NCBI GenBank assembly: GCA_035610365.1
Contig: CM069435.1
Coordinates: 7,838,001 to 7,902,000 of the forward strand
Length of the DNA stretch: 64,000 nt
Source: Aquatica leii
Taxonomy: Eukaryota > Arthropoda > Insecta > Coleoptera > Lampyridae
Direction: 5' to 3'
In this document: positions 1 through 10,764 of the stretch, piece after piece
Numbering within the stretch: the stretch's first letter is position 1
Layout: the number at the start of each line of letters is the position of its first letter
Position numbers and translations under genes: made by a program
Notes under the pieces: generated by a model
Database searches by the model: none
What the model was told of the DNA's origin: nothing
Seen by the model: only the letters and a program-made list of their open reading frames with translations

Positions 1-316
1 AAATTGTCAAATGAATAGTTTGTTTTATCCAACTTAGAAACAGCTTTAGGTTCTATGACATTTTTCCCGGCGCTACGAAAATGGCAATTTTTTTAACTGC
101 ATTCAGTGACAAATTGCAGTCCAACTGAATTTCAGTATTGATGAGAGGCGATTTAGGTTCTTCTATCTTCCGCTTCCTTTCTATTTTAATTTGCAAGGAA
201 AGACCTTCTCTCTTATATAAAGAAATTGAAGTACATCCTTCTATTGCTTTTTGGCGGAATGTTATGCGATTTGCAATCTGATGTTGACATCCTTCAGTAC
301 GTTTCATAACGTTGGA
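1..316. other. Non-coding AT-rich flank
   Basis: No gene, RNA or repeat is recognised here. The open frames in this stretch run into the mariner terminal repeat and resemble no protein family I know. Confidence 0.5.
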
Positions 317-1763
317 GGAGGAACCTGCAATATTTCGGAATATTAAAGTAGGGACTATTTCAAGACAAAAATACTTAGAAAAAATATTTTTATTTTCAAT
401 CGTTTCAGAGATAGTGCACAAGCGACAGTTCCCGTCATGCACCACACTCGTAAACAATTTTTTATTTTCAACCGTTTTACAATTGAGTTATGTGGCACGC
501 ACATGATTTACCTTACGGTCTGCGCATCAAGTGCTGGAAAATTCCGCCCTGTACGTTCACACACTTGACCACCCGTTCCCTTAAATTACGGGTAATGTTA
601 TGGAGTGAATCTTGTCGTTCTCTGATGCGCGTAGCAGCAATAAAAATACGAGCAATCAAATCGTCTCGAGTAAGCGGCTTGTGTCGATAAACATCTGATT
701 TAAACCATCCCCATAACGAATAGTCCATTGGTGTCAAATCTGGAGATCGTGGAGGCCAAAGAATTGGACCACCACGACCGATCCATCGACCAGGAAAAAT
801 CTCGTCAAGGTATTGCGTCACTACACGAGCAGTATGCGGTGGCGCTCCGTCATGTTGATAGTACATTCGGTGTCGGGTCGCCAACGGAACGTCCTCCAAA
901 AGACCTGGTAGTTCATGTTCCAGAAAGTGTCGGTATCGTGCGTCCGTCAGACGCTCGTGAAAGATAACAGGACCAATGAAGACGTTATCGATAACACCGC
1001 TCCACACGTTAACTGAAAACCGATGTTAAAAATGGGATTCAACGGTTGCATGAGGGTTTTCGTCAGACCAGACATGATTGTTGTGCGTGTTAAGTGATAC
1101 CGTCACGAGTAAATGTTGCTTCATCGGTGAATAGTATCTTTGGAATCAGTCGGCGATGTTCGTGGATCCATTGACAAAATGCAAGTCGCAACGCAGCATC
1201 TCCCTGGTGCAAATGTTGAACAAGCTGCAGGTGATAGGGATGTAAGCCATAACGATGAAGTGTTCTCTGTACTCTCGTTCGTGGTACGTTAAGACGTACG
1301 CTAATTCGACGTGTACTCGTAGTAGGACTACCTTCTACTGCTTCTAGAATGTTTACCTCTTCATTGGCAGGTTGACAATTTGCGCGCTCTGATACGATAT
1401 TAGCACTGGGTACCATACCGCGCTCACGCAAACTGTTGAAAGTCTGTACAAACACATCTTTAGTAGGAATGCGTCGATTAGCGACGGCACTTCCATTACA
1501 GTAGCCGTAAATAAACACAATATCCGCGTATTTAGTACGTGTAAATACTGCTGGCATTGTAATTGTACACTGAACCTACACACGTCCTAATTCCACGCGC
1601 CGTAGTTAAAAACTGACCGACAGGTTTACTAGTGTGGTGCATCACGGGAACTGGCGCATGCGCACTATCTCTGAAACGGTTGAAAATAAAAATATTTTTT
1701 CTAAGTATTTTTGTCTTGAAATAGTCCCTACTTTAATATTCCGAAATATTGCAGGTTCCTCCT
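317..1763 (-). mobile_element. rosa-like (DD41D) mariner transposon, non-functional
   Basis: The element is bounded by inverted repeats of about 135 bp (317-451 and 1628-1763). They differ at only a handful of positions and both begin GGAGGAACCTGC at the outer end. Between them lies a single minus-strand transposase gene of the IS630-Tc1-mariner superfamily. I see no clear TA duplication at the borders, so the exact ends could be off by a few bases. Long, very similar ends around a broken gene suggest fairly recent insertion or mobilisation by a related transposase. Confidence 0.85.
513..1557 (-). pseudogene. rosa-like mariner transposase, frameshifted
   Basis: Cut-and-paste transposase of the IS630-Tc1-mariner superfamily. 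The N-terminal part (1090-1557) holds a helix-turn-helix region and the first catalytic aspartate in FTDEATF. The C-terminal part (513-1007) holds the second aspartate in QHDGAPPH and the third in RSPDLTPMDYSLWG. The last two are separated by 41 residues, which is the DD41D spacing of the rosa group; classic mariner has 34. The halves are in different frames. Between about 1008 and 1090 the reading frame shifts once and meets a TAA where glutamine is expected, so the gene is dead. All three catalytic acids survive. Confidence 0.85.
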
Positions 1764-2866
1764 GGGCCACATTGTATATTTTTATTAATGCCTCATAAGG
1801 TGCATAAAAGATTTCAATTTTGGATATAGTCTCGTGATTGAAACTACTGAAAAAGGTAAACTGTGAGGGGTCTGTCCGAATTAACCATCTGTCTGGATTA
1901 ATGGATATACTTGCAAGAAAGTTTATCTAGAGGACATAATAAGTATTTACGAAACACAAATAAGTCAACAAAAGTATTTTATTGAAGTTGTTAAAAAAAT
2001 GTATACACGAGTGTCTATCTAAATACATAAGCAGCACCACAACTTTGAAAACTTACATATGTAGTATTAAAACTTATTCTAAATCACAACGCAGGAAAAA
2101 ATTGGTGATTGTTTGTTGTTTTTTTGCACCTATTTTTGTTCTGAGACTTTGTTGCAAAGGTCCTGCACTAAAAACACTTGATGTGATGGTATGTCATTTT
2201 CTAGCGTTCACATAAGACAAGTGTCTAAATCACTAACAGCTTGCATGATGGAATGTAAAACGTTATTATCACTTGAAGAATTAGTTGCTTCGTTTTGAGT
2301 AGAAGCAGTCATTTCTTTTATGATATCGTCAGCTGCTTCGGTTTAGTGTCTTCCATAATTTTATCCTTCAAATCTCTCAGCTGATTCTTCTCATCTTGGA
2401 GCACTTGACCTTTTTTTCTTTCACAAGTTTGTTGGTCAAAAGTGACAACGGAATGTTGTTCCATTTATTACAAGAAGATTGTTGCTGAAGGTTTGATACC
2501 AATGGTTTCCATGATTTTTCGATGAAATAATTACGTACACGTTGCCATGTTTAATTTATAAAATATAGCACAGCTGTCAAGTTGATTTTCTTCAGTATTG
2601 TCAAAATTCACAATTGTTGGTCCATTGCCTGTAACAGCGGTGTACCATGGGGGGCATGTACATAACGGCAATTTGACCATCATCGCTGACTAAATTTCTG
2701 GGATGGCTTGGACCATTGTCAACTAGTAAAAGTGCTCTCAGAGAACAACTTAATTCCATTAGCTATTGCCTAACCGATAGTAGAAACTCGGTGTGAAACC
2801 ATTCACAAGAAGATATCTTTGGTTACAGTGGTCTGCATGAAAATCGGCCCTGATACCATTCTTGAC

Positions 2867-5331
2867 GATTCTTATGTAAAATGACCTCCTGAATCCAAAA
2901 ATGAGCTCCGTTTTTACCCATCACCCACCTATTTTGGGGGGACCCCGTTTCTATTTTATTTTTTGCAATTTTTTTTAAAATTTTAACTTATAGCCGTTAA
3001 ACATCCCAAAGCAGGTAATAAAATATACCAAAGTATATGGCAAAAGTTTTGCTATAAATGTATATAGAAACAACAATAAAATACAAATATATAAGAACAG
3101 TAAAAAAAATATCAATAAACAGTAAGGAAGATTCACTGCACGACGCTGGCGATCTCAATACCACATGCAGGTTTGAACAGGAATTTTCGGCAGGTTTGAA
3201 CTTGCATTACTCTTTTCATTATAGTATATTACATTGTTTGCTTAACTGCTTCGATCAGTACATCTATAGCTGTTGCAGAGTTAACTTGTCGACGTTTTAA
3301 ACGTGCTGGATTTTGTGTTCATTTTTGTTCATTTGTGTAAAACAGTAAAACTACTTTTACTCCGGATTTTTTCAAGTGACTGGTTAATGTCGGACGTTGA
3401 ATTACTGTTTAATTATGCCACGCTAGTGTAAAAATCATCCCGATAGCTTCTGCTATGTCTGCGGGGAATTAACTTTAAAAGCGCAACGAAACCCTCTTTC
3501 TCCGCTTGTTAAAACAGGTTATAAATTGTACTTTGATTGTCAAGTTGGCGACCAGGACAAGACTTGGGCTCCATCAGTTTGCTGTACGACTTGTTACAGT
3601 AGTTTGACCAAATGGCTCAAAGGTACCCGTAAATTAATGCCATTTGCTGTGCCCATGGTTTGGCGTGATCCTCGCTGTCATCTTACAGATTGTTATTTTT
3701 GTATGACTTCCACCGTCGGGTTTTCGAGCAAAAGTAAGCATACAATTCAGTATCCCAATATTCCGTCAGCTCTAAGACCTGTTCCTCATAACGATACTTT
3801 ACCAATCCCAGAGCCCCCAAACACTTATACTCTAGAGCCGGAAATTGATTTAAAAGACTCTGAGCCACAACCTGGGGCTTTGAATGATATGTTCAATGAT
3901 GATAAAGAGTATTCCGCAAATTTAGTTTCTCACCTCCTCACTCAATCGGAATTAAATGATCTTGTCAGGGATTTGCAGTTACCCAAGACTAAATCTCAGC
4001 TCCTAGGATCGCGACTTCAACAGTGGAATCTCTTAGAAAAGGGAGTAAAAATATCTTCTTACAGGACCAGACAAGCAACCCGGAAATGTCTTTTCTCAGA
4101 AGATAATGGTTTAGTGTTCTGCCCTAATGCAAATTTATTGATGACAGAGCTACAGATGCCATATGATTCAGACAAATGGAGACTGTTGATAGACTCATCC
4201 AAAACAAGTTTAAAAGTTGTCCTATTGGCAAATGGGAACGACTTCCCATCAGTTCCAGTTGCATACTCTGTTGATATGAAGGAAACGTACGAAAACATCT
4301 TCAGAATCCTTGATAAAATTTGTTATCATTATTATAAGTGGAAACTTTGCGCTGATTTAAAAGTTGTTGTTCTACTCACGGGTCTGCAATCAGGATTCAC
4401 AAAATATTGCTGCTTCTTTTGTGAATGGGATAGCCGTGCTCGAGATAAACATTACATCGTCCGGGACTGGCCTTTGCGAGAAAATCTTATTCATGGTCAG
4501 AAAAATGTCGCCCACAATCCTTTGGTTCCGAAGGAAAATATTTACTTACCACCTTTACACATCAAACTTGGATTGATCAAGCAGTTTGTGAAAGCAGTGG
4601 ACAAGACAGGTGGCGCATTTCAATTTTTGAAAATTAAATTCCCTTGTCTTAGCGAAGCTAAAATCAAAGAAGGCGTTTTTGTTGGTCCCCAGATCAGACA
4701 ACTCTTCCAAAATTTGACGTTTATTGAACACCTAAATCGAAGAGAAAAACGAGTTTGTCTTGCATTTCAAAACGTTTGTAAGAACTTCCTGGGGTAACCA
4801 CCAAAGTGAAAATTATGTCGCTCACGTCGAGAAACTGCTTTTAGCGTACAAGGACATAGGAAGTAACATGTTTCTTAAAGTTCACTTCCTTCACTCGCAT
4901 CTGGACTTTTTCCCTGAAAATTTAGGAGCAGTCTCGGATGAACACGGGGAACGGTTCCATCAAGACATCGCTAAGCTGGAGAAGAGATTTTCAGGGAAGT
5001 GGAATGCAAGCATGTTGGCGGAGTACTGCTGGTTTTTGAAACGAGAGAGCTGTACCTCAGGGTATAAAAGGAAAGCAAGCATCAAGTAACGATGAATATC
5101 TTTTTATTTATTACTGTTTATAGCTAAAATAGTTCTTTTTTCCCATTGAAATTAAATTCATGTCCATATATTTATTATTATAATAATTATTATTATCGTT
5201 CGATAAATAAATTATAATTAATTTATCGAAAAGAGGTAAAATTAGAGATTTGGGGCTCCCTCGAAAATGGTGGGTGATGGAAAAAAACGGAAGACATATT
5301 TGGATTCAGGACGTCATTTTCCATAAGAATC
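2867..5331 (+). mobile_element. 2.46-kb terminal-inverted-repeat element of unassigned family
   Basis: Inverted repeats of about 80 bp bound this segment. The left starts GATTCTTATG at 2867 and the right ends CATAAGAATC at 5331. Each contains the word GGTGGGTGATGG or its complement and TGGATTCAGG. One long plus-strand gene fills the interior. It sits inside the DDE region of a Tigger transposase, whose sequence resumes on both sides, so it inserted later. No convincing target-site duplication is visible. The superfamily is unassigned. Confidence 0.75.
3415..5089 (+). pseudogene. Transposon-borne protein of unnamed arthropod repeat family
   Basis: A protein of about 557 codons belonging to a family I recognise as widely repeated in arthropod genomes but cannot assign to a known catalytic class. 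The natural start is the ATG at 3415: the N-terminus then has CKNHPDSFCYVCG followed by SVCCTTCYSSLTKW, a cysteine/histidine-rich probable zinc-binding module. Later landmarks are HLTDCYFC, PPLHIKLGLIKQFVKAV and the C-terminal FHQDIAKLEKRF. It is broken twice: an in-frame TAG at codon 4 (3424-3426), and one extra T at about 4793 that shifts frame after NFLG (GNHQSENYV continues in the next frame). The 423 codons from 3526 are otherwise uninterrupted. Lying alone between inverted repeats suggests it is the mobility protein; this is inference. Confidence 0.7.
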
Positions 5332-6170
5332 ACCCGGAATAGTGTCAGGGCTCGATAAAAAATATTTTTTTGCAGACCAGTGTAATCGAAACTTTTTTCT
5401 GGTCTTATAGCAAACTGAAATAAAAGAATTTGCAAAAGCTCTTGGTTTGGCTTGTTTTCCGGGTACAAGGGGTCAGAGTTTGTGATTTTTTGTAGCATTA
5501 AAAGTTGTCCTTTTGTTACTGGTTTTTTAACCGAGAGCAGACCTCTCACTGCGCTTCACCAATGTTTTCTTTGGTAAGATTCTCCAAAACAAAGCGCTTT
5601 CATCAGCATTGTAAACCTCATCCAATTGAAAGTTCATTTCTCTTATTTTCATTGATAGTTTTCTACCGCATCAGTATTACTGAAAAGTTTTTCTCCAGAA
5701 ATACTTAACTGTCTGATTCTAAATCTGTTTTTAAATTTTTGAAGTCATCCAAAGCTTGCTTATTTTTTTGTATTGTACCTACCTTTTACTCACTCCCGAA
5801 GTAACCAGATATATAAATGACTTCTGTATTTTTGGATATGCACTTAGTTTTAGAGTTTTTCTACTTCCTGTGCCTGAACCCAAAGAGGTAACTTTAATAA
5901 GTTACTTTTATTGATAGCAGCGACCGTTGATTTCCCAACACCATAGCTGTCGGCAATGGAGCAAACACTTTTTCCCGATTGAATAATTGTTTTAAATTTA
6001 GAGTTGTTCTTTTCCTTTTTCACATTTTTAATTTAACTATTAAGTGAAAGCGATTATTTGAAACGGCGGCAACCTGGGGTTGAGAAGTGTCCGCATTACC
6101 AAGGAGCCTGCGATTTGAGTGTCCGGATTACTGGATCTCAGGATTAGCATAAGTCGGGATTATTGCACTG

Positions 6171-7420
6171 AAATATTTCATAATTGGACAGCGTCAGGTA
6201 TGTATTCCAACTAGTTTATCTACTGGATGGTTCGATTATCAACATCCTCAACTATTTCAGCCTAGGAACTACTATTCATTCTGAGGTTGGTTGTGTCCTT
6301 ATTAATTTTACCTTTCCGCTTTTGATAAAGAGACCTTTTTTACAAATTGTCATGAATAACATCGTTTAATGTATTTAGATAAAAATAATCTACTTACTTA
6401 ACATGTATTTTGGGAAAGCCTTGAAAATTATGGACAGAAACGCTGCATTTTTTCGGTGTACTTATTTTTCCTGTGTTTTGATTTAATTCCTTGGAATACT
6501 ATAATCTAAATTGAATAATCCTTGGCTTAGGTATGTGCGTACATCGCGAAAGGTTAGTTGCATTCTACTACGAATCTGGTACTTACTGGGTACGCTACTT
6601 AAACATCAAAATCTATATTCTTATCTTGTTTTATTGATTATATCAGGTGTTTTTAAATTTAACGATGAATCGGCAGAACGCATAAATATATTTCGAACAA
6701 AGTTTTATTTGACTTATGCTTATCTTTTTCTAAGTAAATATGTGTTTAATTTTACATTTTTATTTCCTTGATACAAAGTAATTAACAAGCGTCTGACAAT
6801 GAATTGTCTAATGCGAAAATGGTACCAATAAACAACGAAATCGTTTCTTACAATCTAATCGAAGTTATAAGTACATTTGCACTCGAATAATAATAATTGA
6901 GATAATTAAAAACAAATTTCATCGAATTTAGAAGTTTGATGCGATTTTTCAAAAAGCAGTAACTCTTGAAATAATGGAAAAAAATTAAAGTATGTAAATG
7001 TGAGAAAAATTAATAATGCCGCCGGGAAGATAACTTGCGATATTTTCTTTGTTTTTTTCAAGATAAGTGGTAATTACGGAAATTCTTTTTTTTTTCTTAA
7101 TTGGTTTTTGTCTGCTGTGTCTGCAATTGTATGTCGTTTTGGTTTTTTGGTTTTTTAAATGATTTGCGACTGGTGTTGCTGGTTCAGGTATTACCAGTTG
7201 CAATGTAAGTAATAAAAAGAATTGAAAGCAACTGTCTAGACTGTATCATGAAATAGACTACGTTGCGTTATTGCAATTAAATTAGAAAAAAGTGTGCCTT
7301 TTAGTTATAAAACAATAAAATAGACAAAGAGAAGACTTGGGTGTTGCAATATTGAAATCATCATTATTAAGTGGGCCATATGGGGGATTACATTTACAAT
7401 GGTAGCTTCTGTTATCACAG
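6171..7420. other. AT-rich stretch, nothing recognised
   Basis: No coding similarity, RNA gene or terminal repeats were seen. Short open frames here have the composition of chance frames in AT-rich DNA. Confidence 0.45.
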
Positions 7421-7426
7421 TATAAA

Positions 7427-7645
7427 ATGGTGGGGAATGATAGCGGCTGTCTAGACGGGACAACTCGCGAACCCACGTTTGTCACGTTCTTTGCCGCGCA
7501 CTTGTCGGTAGTATACATCGGATTGTTGTTGGTGATGGTTCAAGCTGCAGTTAAAGTTCCGCGTAGTTCGCCCTATGGCTTTGCTAAGAGGGCCGTTCGC
7601 AAGTTTCTCAGTGTAATGAGAAATAAACTTACTCTTAATAAAAAG
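7427..7645 (+). CDS. Candidate coding exon with one membrane segment
   Basis: A 73-codon frame from ATG 7427 to a good splice donor (AAAAG|GTAATT, GT at 7646). It is clearly richer in G+C than its surroundings, as a real exon would be. Residues about 18-42 (FVTFFAAHLSVVYIGLLLVMV) are a plausible membrane segment, followed by a basic stretch (FAKRAVRKFLSVMRNK). A TATAAAA word and a CACAG acceptor-like word both sit just before the ATG, so it could be a first or an internal exon. It ends in phase 0, and the next solid exon at 18922 begins in phase 0. Together they would give about 274 residues with a membrane segment before the Smad-binding part, as in PMEPA1. I see no direct sequence match to the vertebrate membrane region, so this link is a guess. 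Confidence 0.35.
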
Positions 7646-7965
7646 GTAATTAAATACAATAATTAATTTGAAAAAAAATTACGATGGGTTTTTTTTCTAT
7701 TTTTTTTTAATTGTTTCACTATTAATAATCAATCTGTTGGTGTTTTCCATAGCTAAGTAAATTGTTTTTCTCTTCCTAATCAATTAAAAAATTCGATTGT
7801 GAAGTAGCGTAAAAATACGTTTTAGTTATTCGATTGATTACGAACGCGAAAACGGAATAAGAAATTTAAACCCTTTGACGCGATTTACATTACCCAAAAA
7901 AAAAGCGGTTTAAGTGCATATAAATAATTGTATCGAAGTCGAATGGTTCAAGTGTAGACGATAAA

Positions 7966-8130
7966 AATGCGTGGTACACCTGCAAGAACGGAGGGCTTGA
8001 AAGATGACTGTTCCCCAGGCAAGGGGCGACTTGCGCCAGACTGTTGGCAGACAGACCCAAGGACGCGGCGCGTGTAGGCTGTCTGGCCCCGACCCTGGTA
8101 ACTCAATGTGACCCCCTTAGGGTGTGTAAG
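7966..8130. other. GC-rich patch in AT-rich DNA
   Basis: About 160 bp of distinctly GC-rich sequence (for example ACGCGGCGCGTGTAGG) stands out against a background of about two-thirds A+T. A 36-codon frame starts at 7966 but has no recognised similarity. If 7427-7645 is an exon of the gene ending at 20430, this patch would be intronic and could be a conserved regulatory element or CpG-rich promoter remnant. Confidence 0.3.
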
Positions 8131-9280
8131 TTGTGAACATACGACTTTTTTATGGGTTTGTAAATATTTACGTATATGGAGGTTGTTTCAATGTTGACTC
8201 ATAGTCTCAAATTGTTTAAATTGATTATGCAATTGCACCTATTTGTCGATGCGAAAGTTCGCGAATTAATGAAGCGTAATACCCAATGACGTCAATTTCC
8301 TTAATTCCACTAACTTTTAACGAAAAGCGGCGTTATAAACAATAAACGACGAACTACAAAACACCGTTTACGGTTAGATTACCTTCCCGAACCCCTTTGT
8401 GTTTTGGGTTAACGGAAGTTAGATTTTTTGCCCGCATGAAGGTCGTTAGAACTGCATCGAAACAGCACTTTTTTGTGTATTAGGGTCTGTTTAATCTTGG
8501 GGAATTCCGCTTCTAAAAGGGTTGACAAATTAAGTAACGTCACGTACGTCTGCGATCTTTTTCTCGGAATACTAATTTTTTTTACGAAATTCGTCTGGTG
8601 TACCAACAAAACAAGAGATTATATTTTGTAATTCTAAAATACATTGTTTACCTAACTACCTCATTACAATACCTATATTTCGTAACATTTTCGATTGTTC
8701 ATAGCGAAAGAAATAATTGTTTTTGCTTGTACTCTAATTAGGAAAGAATCGTGGAATCATAAAAAGATTAATTAAAAAAAAAACTGTTATCGCACCGTGG
8801 AAAATTAAATGTTTAAATAATGACATAACATAATCTTTTATCTTAGACATAATTTATTTATTGATCATTGCATGTACATTATTTCCACTTTCTGCTTCGT
8901 ATTTCATTTTGTTTAATGTTAGGTTTTTGTAAATTTTTTAGCTTCCAATCAAATTTCATTTTGTTTTCGGCAATTTCTCACACAATAATCGTTTTCGGTT
9001 TCTACTAAAAAGACTTCATTATGAAACGTTTTTATCGATAATTATTATCGTTTGCAAGACAACAAAAAATCGTTGGTGTGATCATATACGTAGTGTTACA
9101 TTAAAATTATGTAATCTTCAAATTTTTCTTATTGGGTTACCAAAATTTTTCTAAATGTTCAAAATAAAACGAATTTATTATATTCAAAATTATTCTCTAG
9201 TGGTGTAGACATTTTGGCATGCGCGGTTTGTTTTCTTCAAAATCTTTTTGGTTCTGTATTACAACGCTTATAACGTCACT

Positions 9281-9800
9281 AAAGTTAGCCCCGCAGTTTT
9301 TGATAAACTAAATGACCATTGTGCTGATTTGTGCCGCAAAACACATTTCTTTTTTTCCTTATTTATAGTTTTTACGTAGACAAACAATTTTTACGATAGC
9401 AGATATCCCCGTCTTTTACGACAATATGACAAACGCGTTTTGTGCTGAGTTGTGCTCAGTATGTGCTACTTTGTGCCGTAAAAATAATTGTTTTTTATTT
9501 TTATTTGCAAATTTTATGCACACAAAACCGTTTTTACGATAATACATAGCCCCACTTTTTTTTGATAAATTCAAAAATAACTACGGTGCTGAATTGTACT
9601 CAATATGTGCTACCTTGTGCCACAAAAACAAATTCTTTTTTCCTCAATTATAGTTTTTACAAAGATAATTAATTTTTAAGATAACAGATAGCCCCACCTT
9701 TTATGACAATATGAAAAATGAGTTTTGTGCTGAATTGTACTCAGTATGTGCTATTTTGTGCTGCAGAAACAAGTTTTGTTTTTTTGCCATTTGCAAATTT
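9281..9800. repeat. Tandem-like repeat array, about 142-bp period
   Basis: Four degenerate units share GCCCC/TCCCC followed by a T-run, AATATGA or AAACTAAATGA, TTGTGCTGA and TGTGC. The CCCC words fall at 9289, 9407, 9550 and 9692, giving steps of 118, 143 and 142 bp. The first unit (AAAGTTAGCCCCGC) matches the terminal repeat of the small element at 14602-14919, so this looks like an expanded or rearranged relative lacking a recognisable right end. Confidence 0.6.
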
Positions 9801-9989
9801 TATGAAGACAAAATCATTATTATATCTTGCTAATTGTTTTTTTCTTGATTTTAAAATATCTTAATATTTATAGAAGTACATATTAGAAAAAAATCCAAAT
9901 TTGGTTTTATACTTTTGCGCACCACCAACCACGGTGTCTAGTATACTACTAGTGGTACGTGCTATGTAAGATAAACAAGTAATCCCTCT

Positions 9990-10490
9990 TGGTGGTTCTG
10001 TTTGCAAAATCGTCCGTTCCTTCGTAGTTTTCTTTATGTTGGTGTCTGTGTAACCGTTTTTCCAAGTGCTTTTTCAGGGTGTATCTTCTTACTAGCTAAA
10101 TATTGGTCGTTGCTGATGGTTTTCGCTCTAGACAGTAGTGTGTTTATAATAGTCATTTTCTCCATCAGGCGATGCAGGCATTTATATATTATTGGCGTGT
10201 ATCTTTTTTCTGTATACTGCAAGTTGTAGCTTTTTTGGGTTTTATTCACTATTACGTCTAGAAAAGGTAGATTTCCATTTGCTCTTTCTGCAGAGTGAAC
10301 ATGATCGCTTTGTGCAGTGCGTTGGTGTGGTTATTAGGTAAAAAGAAGTTGTTGAAAAATTTTGAACCCAAACGACAAACTTATTCGCCCAGAACAAAGA
10401 TTCATTATGCTTCTAATTTTGTGGCAAATAATTTGAATACATTAAGGCGAGGTTTCAGTAAATCGGCAACTCACAAATACTAACATGCTG
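9990..10490 (-). pseudogene. Penelope-like retroelement fragment (RT C-terminus)
   Basis: The minus strand carries the signature NLPFLDVIVNKTQKSYNL followed by YTEKRYT and, further on, INTLLSRAKTISND. This matches the region after the last RT motif of Penelope-like elements (LPFLDV..., then a run of basic residues and LxxRAxxI). Upstream traces such as NNHTNALHKAIMFTL correspond to the segment preceding LPFLDV. It is a short fragment: the catalytic YxDD box and the GIY-YIG endonuclease are not visible and the frame is broken. Probably a dead copy dropped into intron or intergenic sequence. Confidence 0.65.
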
Positions 10491-10764
10491 TTATAGTCAT
10501 ATTTTGAGTCATCCACTCTAGCACAATCGACAATAAACGTCTTCTCATAAGCAATTTCAGTTGTGTTTTCAATTTTTTTCTAATAAAAACTTCCGCTTCG
10601 TTCAGAAACTACAGAGCAAAATTAAATCTTCTTCTAGGAAGACGTTTATTAAGTATTCATAATTTCAGAACCGATTGCAAGTAAATGTAACGACAGACAT
10701 TGTGTAAAAATCTGATTTTTGAACTCTAGAGGTTCTGAAACATAAATATTTGTCAAATCAGATA

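Larger units (their letters stand above)
2210..6030 (-). pseudogene. Tigger/pogo transposase remnant
   Basis: DDE transposase of the pogo/Tigger group, with CENP-B-like DNA binding. Reading down the minus strand from about 6030 there is a CENP-B-type helix-turn-helix (SVCSIADSYGVGKSTVAAI). Next comes a degraded second DNA-binding region, then YTGLQKNIFYRAL at about 5370, the equivalent of the family's DETGLFWKALP at the first catalytic aspartate. Beyond the inserted element, at about 2640-2730, comes LLLVDNGPSHPRNL with the second aspartate, followed by a degraded MPP...QAMDQ segment. The C-terminal part to about 2210 is recognisable only as a charged tail. Multiple stops and frameshifts are present, and part of the DDE domain is missing at the insertion point. 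Confidence 0.7.
1861..6170 (-). mobile_element. Tigger/pogo-type transposon, old, split by a later insertion
   Basis: The right end reads, on the minus strand, CAGTGCAATAATCCCGAC, typical of Tigger-like termini. The left end near 1861 has a degraded version with a similar pattern of TCCG and ATTAA words. Inside is a minus-strand transposase of the CENP-B/jerky/Tigger type. The element is interrupted by a different transposon at 2867-5331. Several stops and frameshifts and weakly conserved ends mark it as older than its passenger. Confidence 0.7.
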
